From Bradyrhizobium sp. Tv2a-2 (GTDB taxonomy: Bacteria > Pseudomonadota > Alphaproteobacteria > Rhizobiales > Xanthobacteraceae): a DNA stretch of 64,000 nucleotides. The first letter of the stretch is position 1. The number at the start of each line of letters is the position of its first letter. A program made the translations under genes and the position numbers. Shown here one piece after another: positions 44,395-52,136 of the stretch. The notes under the pieces were generated by a model. That model did not search any database, was not told the DNA's origin, and saw nothing but the letters and a program-made list of their open reading frames with translations. Where the stretch lies: contig NZ_AXAI01000014.1 in assembly GCF_000472425.1 (NCBI RefSeq), positions 124,168-188,167 on the forward strand, given 5' to 3'.

Positions 44395-45156
44395 ATGAAA
44401 TCGTACAAAGGCGTTGTGGGCTTGAGCCTCCTCCTGATCGCGATGGCCGCGATCGGCCCGCCAGCTTCGGCTGCCCAACTGAAAGCCAAGACCGCAGTCC
44501 TTGTCCATGGTGCTTTTGCGGACGGGTCGTGCTGGCAGAAAGTCATTCCGTATCTCGAAAAGGCCGGACTCAAGGTCATTGCAGTCCAGAACCCGCTCGA
44601 CTCGCTGGACAACGACGTCGCCGCCACCAAGCGGGCGATCCGGAACGCGGAAGGTCCTGTCGTCCTGGTCGGCCATTCATGGGCCGGCGCCGTCATCACG
44701 GAAGCGGGAAACGACGAAAAGGTCAAATCGCTCGTGTATGTCGCGGCTTACGCGCCGGACAAAGGCGAGTCGGTGCATAGTGCCTCTTCGAAATATCCGG
44801 ATCCGGAAAGCCTGAAAACGTTCGTCAAGGACCCGGACGGCTACCTCACGATCAGCGAAGAGGGCATCAAGAGATATTTCGCGGCCGACCTTTCGCCCGA
44901 AGAACAGGCAGTCGTAGCGGCGACGCAGGGACCGTTCCACATCAGGACCCTTACCGCTCCAGTGAGCCAGGCCGCGTGGCGCGAGAAGCCGACCTTCATG
45001 GTCGTTGCGACGAAGGATGCGATCATTCCGCCGCAAATGGAAAGCGACCAAGTGAAGGCGGCCAAGGCTACGGCGATCGAGGTGCCGTCGAGCCACGTCG
45101 CGATGCTGTCGTTCCCGAAGGAAGTCGCCGAGCTGATCATCAAGGCAGCGGAGTAA
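44395..45156 (+). CDS. Secreted alpha/beta hydrolase
   Basis: 253 aa; AAGGAACGGAG precedes the ATG. A signal peptide (GVVGLSLLLIAMAAIGPPAS, cut after ASA) is followed by an alpha/beta hydrolase of the salicylate-esterase/EstC-like type: AVLVHGAFADGSCWQKVI, nucleophile GHSWAG, Asp in VVATKDAIIPP and His in SSHVAMLSFP. Periplasmic esterase or lactonase; substrate unknown. Confidence 0.88.
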   Translation: MKSYKGVVGLSLLLIAMAAIGPPASAAQLKAKTAVLVHGAFADGSCWQKVIPYLEKAGLKVIAVQNPLDSLDNDVAATKRAIRNAEGPVVLVGHSWAGAVITEAGNDEKVKSLVYVAAYAPDKGESVHSASSKYPDPESLKTFVKDPDGYLTISEEGIKRYFAADLSPEEQAVVAATQGPFHIRTLTAPVSQAAWREKPTFMVVATKDAIIPPQMESDQVKAAKATAIEVPSSHVAMLSFPKEVAELIIKAAE

Positions 45157-45265
45157 TGGAACGCCGTTTTCGAGAACAATAAGCATTCCGCCAAATGGAC
45201 GAACTCTTCGAGCCGCGATCGCCTGCAACGTCACCGGAGCCCCACTGACGGCGACAACGAAGGCG

Positions 45266-45898
45266 TCAATTCGGACAGGGTTGCCCGGCAGCTCCCCACA
45301 GAGCCACGTCTTTGACATGATCCTCGAAAGTACCCGGCGGCGTCGAGCGGCCTGCTCCAGGTGCCCAGCCCCGAGGGATGAAGCCGCTTAACGATTCATC
45401 GTGCCGCAAGTGTTGAAGGAGACCGACGGCGTCGCGGCCGCCATTGCGCGCGGGGTCCTTCAGTTGCGCACAGATCTCGGCGCCGCTCTTGCCGAACCAG
45501 ATGAAAGCCACCGGGGCGAGCTGCCAGGGGATGCCGGCGCGTGGCGGCGACGGAGCCGGATCGTTGGCCTGGGTCGAGGTCATGTGGCAGGTCGAGCAGG
45601 CGAGCAGCTCCGCCCCGATGCGGCTCTCTCCGCCGTGGATGTTCATGCCATGCACCCGGGGCTTGGTCTCGCCCGCCGGCGTCCAGATCGGAATCGCTCT
45701 GGCGTCGACATGGCAGTTGGCGCAACGCGGATGCGTCACCACCGCTTCGATCCTCTTCCAGGCCTCCAGCCCTTCGGCGCGGCTGACGCTGCCCGGTGGC
45801 AACGCGTCCTTGCTGGTCTCGTCCTTGGCCGCGACGATGCCGGTGAGGGCCGCGATCGACGAAGCGGCGATCACGACGGCGATCAGAGATCCCTTCAT
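45266..45898 (-). CDS. Diheme cytochrome c partner of the isoquinoline-oxidoreductase-like enzyme
   Basis: 210 aa from the ATG at 45898. A signal peptide (GSLIAVVIAASSIAALTGIV, cut after VAA) is followed by two CxxCH heme sites, CANCH and CSTCH. It follows the large subunit by 16 bp on the same strand. In periplasmic molybdenum hydroxylases of the IorAB type such a cytochrome receives electrons from the [2Fe-2S] subunit. Confidence 0.85.
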   Translation of the reverse strand: MKGSLIAVVIAASSIAALTGIVAAKDETSKDALPPGSVSRAEGLEAWKRIEAVVTHPRCANCHVDARAIPIWTPAGETKPRVHGMNIHGGESRIGAELLACSTCHMTSTQANDPAPSPPRAGIPWQLAPVAFIWFGKSGAEICAQLKDPARNGGRDAVGLLQHLRHDESLSGFIPRGWAPGAGRSTPPGTFEDHVKDVALWGAAGQPCPN

Positions 45899-45914
45899 GG
45901 CCTGCCCCTTCCCC

Positions 45915-48170
45915 TCACACGAAATCGATGAACTTGTTGAAAGGCATTTCGCGGATGCGCTTTCCGGTCGCCGCAAATATCGCGTTGGCGAGCGCGGGCG
46001 CCGCGGGAGGAACGGGCGGCTCTCCGACGCCCCTCACCTTCGGATCGTTCTCGAGCCCGCGAACCTCGATGACCGGACACTGGTAGATCCGCATCGCCTC
46101 GTGGTGGTTGTAGTTGGTCTGCTGCACCGCACCGTTCGCGTAGGTGAGTTCGCAGTTGATCGCGTGGCCGAGGCCCCAGACGACGCCGCCCTGCACCTGG
46201 TTCTCGAAGTTGACGGGATCGACCACCTTGCCGACGTCGGCCGCGACCCAGACCCTGTCGATCCTGATGCCCTGGTCCGTCGCCGTCACTTCGACGACTT
46301 CGGCCACCGGCGTCCCGAAGGCCTCGACGAACGCCACGCCGCGCCCCTTGCCGCTACCGAGCGGCCCCTTCCAGTCCGACATCTCCGCGACCGTTTCCAG
46401 CACCTTGCGGTAGGTCGGAACCGTGCACATTGCGATGCGCGCCTTCATGGGATCGAGACCGGCCGCATGGATCAGCTCGTCGATGAAGCTTTCGGTGAAG
46501 AAGCCGGCCGAGGAGGCACCGACCGACCGCCAAGTTGTGCACGGCGACAACCCCTTCGCCTCGTAGCTCGTGCCCCGGAAATTCGGGATGTCGTAGTAGA
46601 CGTTCCACAGGCCGGCGGCCAATTGGCCGTCGGGCCCTTTCGAGGGGATGAGCGAACGTTCGAGCAGCCCCTTCAGCGGGGCCGTCGACGCCACTTGCAG
46701 GTCGGCCGCGACGATCTTCCCCTTGTCGACGCTTCCCTTGTGTCGGGCGATCGCGATCTGGCGCGGAATGTCCTGGAGAAAATCCTCCTCGCGCGAAAAG
46801 ACGATCTTGATCGGCGTTCCGCGCATTTGATTGGCGATCTCGGCCAGGACACGGACGTTCTCGAATTCGAGGCGGTGCCCGAAGCTTCCGCCGGTCCATT
46901 GATTGTGGAAGGTCACCTGTTCCGGTTTGAGGCCGATGGCCGCGGCCGCGACGGCCTGTACGGACTGAGGGCTCTGATGGCCGACCCAGATTTCCATCCC
47001 CGCGTCGGTGACGATGGCCATGCCGTTGAGCGGCTCCAGAGGCTGATGCGCCACGTAGGGCGCGCGATACTCGGCCTCGACCGGCGTGCCGACCTTCAAG
47101 CCGGCTTCGACGTCGCCGACCTTCCGCCACTCCTTGCCCAGGAATTCGGGTTTGAACGACGCTTCCAGAATCTTCCAATGGTCGGCCTGCTCCGCGGGAT
47201 ACACCGAGGGCGCCCACTGGCAATCGATGGCTTCGACCGCCTTCATGGCGTACCAGCTGTTCGTCGCGATCACGGCGACGCCGTTCTTGATTTCGAGGAC
47301 CTTCTCGACCCCCGGCATCAACCGAGCCTTGCTCGCGTCGTACGACTTCAGCGGCTGGCCCTTGTTGGGGTTCAGCTTGACGGAGGCGTACCTCATGCCG
47401 TCCATTTTCAGGTCAATGCCGAACTTCAGCTCGCCCATGACCTTTGGCGGCACATCGAGGCGCATCATCGGCTTGCCGAGCAGTCGCCATTGCGATGGGT
47501 CGCGCGGCTTCGCGTCGAGCACCGGCGGGATCTTCGCCGCTTCCGCCGCGAGTTGGACATAGGGAATTGCGGTGCCGTCGGGCAGGACCACATGGCCGGA
47601 CTTGGTGCGGATGTCGGCGACAGGAACGCCCGAACGCTTCGCCGCGGCGGCCTTCAACGTCTCGCGCGCGACGGCGCCGGCGACACGCAACTTTCCGTAG
47701 GTGTCCGGGACCGTGCTCGAGCCGCCCGTCATCTGCAGGCCGGACTTCCTGAGGTTTTCGAGCGCGGCGGCGCGGGCAGCTTCCGCGGCCGGGCTCTGGT
47801 CCGCCGCCACGAACGGCGCGAATTCGTCGGCGAATCCGGTATTGAAGTAGGCGGGGCTGGGTCCCGCGAACCGGACTTCGAACTGGCCGGGATCGAGGTC
47901 CATCTCCTCGGCGATCATCATCGGCTGCACCGAGCCGACACCCTGGCCGATGTCGGCGTGTTGGGCGATCAGCGTTATTTTTTCCGGGCTTACCTCGACC
48001 CAAGGATTGAAGGTAACGGAGTTCGGCCCGAGGCCGGCGGTCAACGGATTGCCAGCGGCGGCCGGAGCCGCCGGTTCGGCTTCGGCGTAGGAACCGAAAG
48101 CGATGCCGCCGGCGAAGGCGGCGGAGCCGAATACGAAAGCCCGACGAGAGACGCTCTGCAGCTCGCTCAT
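45915..48170 (-). CDS. Isoquinoline 1-oxidoreductase-like beta subunit (periplasmic molybdenum hydroxylase)
   Basis: 751 aa. The N terminus SVSRRAFVFGSAAFAGGIAF is a twin-arginine signal, as in IorB and aldehyde-oxidase PaoC-type subunits exported folded with cofactor. The body has the molybdenum-cofactor hydroxylase pattern (QWTGGSFGHRLEFENVRVLA; VGASSAGFFTESFIDEL; C-terminal GVGEPPVPPAAPALANAI with the catalytic Glu in GEP). There is no FAD subunit; electrons leave through the small subunit and the adjacent cytochrome. Substrate: N-heterocycles or aldehydes. Confidence 0.9.
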   Translation of the reverse strand: MSELQSVSRRAFVFGSAAFAGGIAFGSYAEAEPAAPAAAGNPLTAGLGPNSVTFNPWVEVSPEKITLIAQHADIGQGVGSVQPMMIAEEMDLDPGQFEVRFAGPSPAYFNTGFADEFAPFVAADQSPAAEAARAAALENLRKSGLQMTGGSSTVPDTYGKLRVAGAVARETLKAAAAKRSGVPVADIRTKSGHVVLPDGTAIPYVQLAAEAAKIPPVLDAKPRDPSQWRLLGKPMMRLDVPPKVMGELKFGIDLKMDGMRYASVKLNPNKGQPLKSYDASKARLMPGVEKVLEIKNGVAVIATNSWYAMKAVEAIDCQWAPSVYPAEQADHWKILEASFKPEFLGKEWRKVGDVEAGLKVGTPVEAEYRAPYVAHQPLEPLNGMAIVTDAGMEIWVGHQSPQSVQAVAAAAIGLKPEQVTFHNQWTGGSFGHRLEFENVRVLAEIANQMRGTPIKIVFSREEDFLQDIPRQIAIARHKGSVDKGKIVAADLQVASTAPLKGLLERSLIPSKGPDGQLAAGLWNVYYDIPNFRGTSYEAKGLSPCTTWRSVGASSAGFFTESFIDELIHAAGLDPMKARIAMCTVPTYRKVLETVAEMSDWKGPLGSGKGRGVAFVEAFGTPVAEVVEVTATDQGIRIDRVWVAADVGKVVDPVNFENQVQGGVVWGLGHAINCELTYANGAVQQTNYNHHEAMRIYQCPVIEVRGLENDPKVRGVGEPPVPPAAPALANAIFAATGKRIREMPFNKFIDFV

Positions 48171-48171
48171 T

Positions 48172-48636
48172 TCACTTCTCCGCCATCTTCTTTGCCGAAG
48201 CCGCGTGGATCGCGGCGCGAATGCGCGGATAGGTTCCGCAGCGGCATAGATTGCCGGACATCACCTCGTTGATCTGTTCGTCCGTTGGCCTCGGGATCAG
48301 TTCAAGAAGCGAAATGGCCTGCATGATCTGGCCGGTCTGGCAATAGCCGCATTGCGGAACCTGGTGTTCGATCCAGGCCTGCAGAACCGGATGCTGGTCC
48401 TTGTTTCCCAACCCTTCGAGCGTGACGACCGACTTGCCCGAGAGGTCGCCGACGTGCGACTGGCAGGACCGAACAGCCGCTCCGTCGATCTGGACAGTGC
48501 AGGCGCCGCATTGCGCTACTCCGCAGCCGTATTTGGGACTCGTGATGCCGAGCTCGTCGCGCAACACCCACAGCAAAGGCATGTCGGGAACGACGTCGAC
48601 CTGGCGCTTGATCCCATTGACCGTGAGCTCGATCAT
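48172..48636 (-). CDS. Isoquinoline 1-oxidoreductase-like alpha subunit, [2Fe-2S]
   Basis: 154 aa from the ATG at 48636 (MIELTVNGIKRQVDVV). Two clusters are visible: YGCGVAQCGACTVQIDG and CGYCQTGQIM with NLCRCGTY. It has no leader and is expected to travel with the Tat-signalled large subunit. It is first in a small-large-cytochrome operon, one base before the large subunit. Confidence 0.92.
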   Translation of the reverse strand: MIELTVNGIKRQVDVVPDMPLLWVLRDELGITSPKYGCGVAQCGACTVQIDGAAVRSCQSHVGDLSGKSVVTLEGLGNKDQHPVLQAWIEHQVPQCGYCQTGQIMQAISLLELIPRPTDEQINEVMSGNLCRCGTYPRIRAAIHAASAKKMAEK

Positions 48637-49022
48637 GTCGATATCTCCCTTAGCGGATGTTGTTGTCCTCACTTCCAGAGCAGCTCTACCCCGAGCAACG
48701 TAACTTAGGCTTCTTTGGCTGCCAAGTGACGAAGCGCTCGCTCGCATGACATCGTAGACGTCGGCTTCTCGGACGAAGCGACCATTGTCCACTAATTGTG
48801 CAAAGACCCCACGCGTTGGTTCGCGATCAGACCTAACACGTTGATGCATTCATGCCGGCTTCTGGCGCTTCTCCGCCATACGACTGCAGCTGCCCGGTCG
48901 AGTTGTCAGTGCTCGCACGCATCGAGCGACAGTCTGCTAGTCCCTCGCTGCTAGTCCCTCGGCGGTAGCCGCGCTGCTCAGGATGGACAACGAGATCGAT
49001 GCGCGGCACATTTTACTGATGA
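48637..49022. other. Intergenic region, nothing recognised
   Basis: 386 bp upstream of the oxidoreductase operon; presumably holds its promoter but no clear element was seen. Confidence 0.4.
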
Positions 49023-49253
49023 TCCGTACGCCCGCGCTCGTTCTGCACCGATCTGGAGATACCCGGGTCCCGATCGATGCGGGACGGTATTGCGCGAGTG
49101 CGCATCGGACTAAATACGGGCGAAGTCGAATTGAAGGATGACGACATCGGCGGAATAGCGCTGAATATTGCCGCGCGCATCGCCGGAATTGCAGGACCGG
49201 GTTCAACTCTCGTGTCAAGCACAGTTAGGGATCTCTACCTCTCCCACTATTGA
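49023..49253 (+). pseudogene. Degenerate adenylate-cyclase fragment
   Basis: The + frame reads RVRIGLNTGEVELKDDDIGG, IALNIAARIAGIAGPGSTLV, then SSTVRDL and an early stop at 49251. This matches the C-terminal part of class III cyclases, such as the intact gene at 24.8-26.2 kb (AGLHTGECEM, DDVGGIAVHIGARVAAL, VSSTVKDL). The catalytic N-terminal half and the last ~30 residues are missing. Confidence 0.75.
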
Positions 49254-49583
49254 AGAGTCCTCGCGACGCTCAGATTGGCGGCGAACGATGTAGAATGCCA
49301 TTTTCGAGCGACGCCGGTGCAGCAGCGAGCCGGTGCAGCAGCGATGCGTCGCAGAGCTGCGCAGCAGCTCCCCGTCGGGCTGGTTTCGTCAGCAATTTCA
49401 GGGTGAGCGGACCGTCTGGCTGGCGACGCGGTGCAGATCGCACCGGTCTCCCGCCAAATTCCCTGCAGGACGACTGTGCGCTACATTGGGTCGCAGCGGC
49501 AACCGATCAAACCGGCTGCCGCTGCGGCCGGCACCTGTCAAGCACACGATCCTGCCCGAGCTCTGGCCAGCACCGGGTTTCGA
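49254..49583. other. Intergenic region, nothing recognised
   Basis: 330 bp at the border between metabolic genes and the secretion-related region; no gene, integrase or attachment site recognised. Confidence 0.4.
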
Positions 49584-50219
49584 TTAGCCTTCCTCGTTCC
49601 AGGCTTTGTTTATCAAGTCTTGGGCTATTTTCGGATCGAGAGTGCCGCCCTCCGCGCTCGTTTCAATGTACTCCGCGGCTTCCTCGAAGGCCGGTTTTCC
49701 CGCCTCATGCGCCTCATCTTTTTCAGCCCTGGCATTATTGATTAATTGGCTCGTTGGCGCGCCGCCAGATACCTCGTCCTGGAGAATATTCATATTGGCG
49801 CCCACAGATCCTAATTTCGTTTCCTTGTCGCTACCGCCATCGTAGTAGCCGTTATTCTGGCTATATAGGTAAGCCGTGCCAGCGATGACGGGCATATTCG
49901 TTAAGCCCGGCATCGCGTCCCTTATCGCGGCCCCCTCCAGGGCGCCCTGAGTCCCTTGCTGGCTATAAGTTCCGTCATCAAGACTCCTGACCATGTTATC
50001 TACAGCTATATTGGTATTCTTATATTGCGGATCGTCTTTGATCAGAGCCTTTAACTCCCGGGCATCTTCCTCCAGCGTCTGCTTGCTGGTGCCATTCGCG
50101 GAAACATCGTCCATTGTCTTCTTGAATATTGCCGGGGCCGTTTCATCGCCATAACTCCTCGGCGAGTTCTCAAAACTCGCATAAGGTGTCTGCGTAATAC
50201 TCGTAAAAGCATGGACCAT
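49584..50219 (-). CDS. Orphan hydrophilic protein, possible secreted effector
   Basis: 211 aa from the ATG at 50219, chosen because AAGGA lies 6-7 nt upstream; an in-frame ATG at 50246 is further from any ribosome site. No signal peptide or membrane segment. The N terminus MVHAFTSITQTPYASFENSP is Ser/Thr-rich and short of charge, like type III export signals. The rest is acidic and helical with Asn/Gly loops. The base composition is visibly more AT-rich than the metabolic genes to the left. I recognise no family. Its place beside a signal-less transglycosylase and a translocon candidate makes secretion plausible. Confidence 0.6.
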   Translation of the reverse strand: MVHAFTSITQTPYASFENSPRSYGDETAPAIFKKTMDDVSANGTSKQTLEEDARELKALIKDDPQYKNTNIAVDNMVRSLDDGTYSQQGTQGALEGAAIRDAMPGLTNMPVIAGTAYLYSQNNGYYDGGSDKETKLGSVGANMNILQDEVSGGAPTSQLINNARAEKDEAHEAGKPAFEEAAEYIETSAEGGTLDPKIAQDLINKAWNEEG

Positions 50220-50608
50220 GACGATTCCTTCTCCATCCGACGTCATCAAGCGTCCAATCGTTTTAGACTCGCAGATCGCATCGGCAATTCAATATTCGTT
50301 GATACCCGCCAGCAGCAGTTTGGCAAACGCCATACTGCTGAAGAGTCGGATCTACTGTGCCATCGAAATTTTCGGGCTTCTACATCCTGCTCCTCGTCGC
50401 AGCCATCGCCTGCAAGAGCCTCGGCGAGTCTGGCGACGACTATGGTGCCGCCGGAAAAGATAGAATGGTCGTCGCATTGCATTTCGCATGCAATTGCTTG
50501 TCCGCCTCAAAGCAAAGCATAGAGCGCGACGACTTTCTTGAATCGTCATCCCGCCGCAACATGGAGCATGATCTCCGCAAAGGCTTCGCGTTTATAATCA
50601 CGTCCCTG

Positions 50609-50711
50609 GAGCATTTGCGGTTCTGATTGAATCAGAACCGGAGCTCTGGATTCTTGCTTTGACGCGTTTTCTTCACGCGAACCGGTCCCCACTTCGCTCG
50701 AAAACACTCTG
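50609..50711 (+). repeat. RIME-like palindromic repeat, copy 1
   Basis: About 103 bp. The left half is a perfect hairpin (11-bp arms CGGTTCTGATT, 1-base loop); the right half carries GCGTTTTCTTCACGCGAACC and TTCGCTCGAAAACACTCT. Same unit as at 52.0, 55.4-55.7 and 56.8 kb. Confidence 0.85.
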
Positions 50712-50876
50712 GCATGCGTGCCAGGACCGCGGCAACAAACTGGACCTGCCCGCCATGAGACGCCCCCTTGTGTTCGTGCGTGTCGCCGTCTCCGTTACAT
50801 CGGTAGGCGAATTGTGCTTGATGGGGACTCAAAGCCCGTCCAGTGTCGCGCTATTCACCCGGAGCAGCGAAGCAGC

Positions 50877-51632
50877 ATGAACAGCACGTTAGACGCGCGT
50901 AGCTATCTTCAGAGCTATCACGATCAGATCGAGGCGTTGGAGCGTGCTGCCAAGATCAACGACCCCGCTGGAGCACGCGCGTATGACGCCGCCCTGGAGC
51001 AGCAGTTCGATGCCGTCAAGGCGCAGGTGCTCGGGCCCGGACATGACGCTTGTCACCATTACGGCGGCGCTTCGACGGACGCCTCGGCTGGCCCAAACAC
51101 CTTCGCGCGGAATACCGCGCAGAGTTCATCCAGCGACAATGCAGCCGCACCAGGCGGCTACTCGGTCTCTGGCGGCGGAGCGCAGTCGCTCAATCTGCCG
51201 GCTGGCGTACGGCCATACGCAGCGATGATTGATGCGGCCTCGCGTGCCACGGGTGTACCTGCAGTCATCATCGCAGCTCAGATCATGCAAGAGTCGGGCG
51301 GCGATAAGTTTGCGAACTCGACAAACCCCGGAAATGGCAAGACCGACGTCGGCCTGTTGCAGGTGAATCCTGATACGTTTGCGGATCTGCAGCGCAAACA
51401 TCCGGAGCTGCAAGGAGGATCGCTGAGCGATCCGGCCACGAATATTTCGGCGGGGGCCTATCTGATGAGCGATCTCCTGAACCAATACAACGGGAATGTG
51501 GATGACGCGTTGCGCGCTTACAATTCAGGAAGCGTTGACCTGTCCGATCCGAATATCGCGCCCGGCGGAATTGGCGATCCCAACTACGTTCGCTCCGTCA
51601 ACGCTATCATCTCCAGTATGGAGACGGGATAG
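50877..51632 (+). CDS. Lytic transglycosylase (SLT domain), no signal peptide
   Basis: 251 aa from the ATG at 50877 (MNSTLDARSYLQSYHDQIEA). Residues 1-~105 are a hydrophilic linker-like region rich in Ser, Ala and Gly. Residues ~110-250 are an SLT domain: VPAVIIAAQIMQESGGD with catalytic Glu139, DVGLLQVNPDTF, and NISAGAYLMSDLLNQYNGNV then DDALRAYNSG. There is no Sec leader. Specialised transglycosylases of type III systems (HpaH, HrpH types) open peptidoglycan for the apparatus and some are themselves exported by it. The context supports that role here. Confidence 0.85.
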   Translation: MNSTLDARSYLQSYHDQIEALERAAKINDPAGARAYDAALEQQFDAVKAQVLGPGHDACHHYGGASTDASAGPNTFARNTAQSSSSDNAAAPGGYSVSGGGAQSLNLPAGVRPYAAMIDAASRATGVPAVIIAAQIMQESGGDKFANSTNPGNGKTDVGLLQVNPDTFADLQRKHPELQGGSLSDPATNISAGAYLMSDLLNQYNGNVDDALRAYNSGSVDLSDPNIAPGGIGDPNYVRSVNAIISSMETG

Positions 51633-51794
51633 CCTCTCCAGGCTTGATTGGGTTTGGCTCGTCGGGTCTCTGTTGCTTGACCACCGTTGATTGAGCTGGC
51701 ACGCAAAGCCGCCGACCCCGGTGGTCCAATTGAGAACGCGACAGACAAGGTCTTGACATCGACCGCGCAGCAGCGCACCTCGATTCGGATCTGT

Positions 51795-51916
51795 TCGCGA
51801 TGTAAGCGACTTTTCGCGATGTAAGCGGCTTTTGTGAGGGCATGATAGGGACAGCCCGCCGTGAATACGTGGCGCCCCCAAAAGTAAATAATACGTGGCG
51901 CCCTCCAAAAGTAAAT
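51795..51916. repeat. Two short tandem duplications
   Basis: TTCGCGATGTAAGCG occurs twice in tandem at ~51794-51830, and AATACGTGGCGCC followed by CCAAAAGTAAAT occurs twice in tandem at 51864-51889 and 51890-51916. Clustered short repeats like these occur at ends of IS21-type elements, but no transposase is present. The rest of 51633-52136 holds only repeat copy 2. Confidence 0.5.
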
Positions 51917-52005
51917 TCTCCACCCTTATCTGCTGGGTCAGCGCGCGCAATTTCCGCCTCGATCGGCGGTCCGGCCTCCCCCGTCAATGCAGTTGGCAAG
52001 GCGCT

Positions 52006-52062
52006 AGAGAGCATTTCCGGTTCTGATTGAATCAGAACCGGGGCTCTGGATTCTTGTAATGA
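52006..52062 (+). repeat. RIME-like palindromic repeat, copy 2 (3' truncated)
   Basis: The hairpin half and GGCTCTGGATTCTTG are present; similarity stops after GACG, so the right half is missing. Confidence 0.8.
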
Positions 52063-52136
52063 CGGGCGTCATATTGCATCGCGCGTCGCGGCCCGTCCGT
52101 CAGGGAGGCGTTCAAATCGAAGACGTGCCTGAATTT

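Noticed and set aside
45444..48272. A 942-codon plus-strand frame
   Set aside because: Antisense to the isoquinoline-oxidoreductase-like operon; composition typical of a shadow frame.
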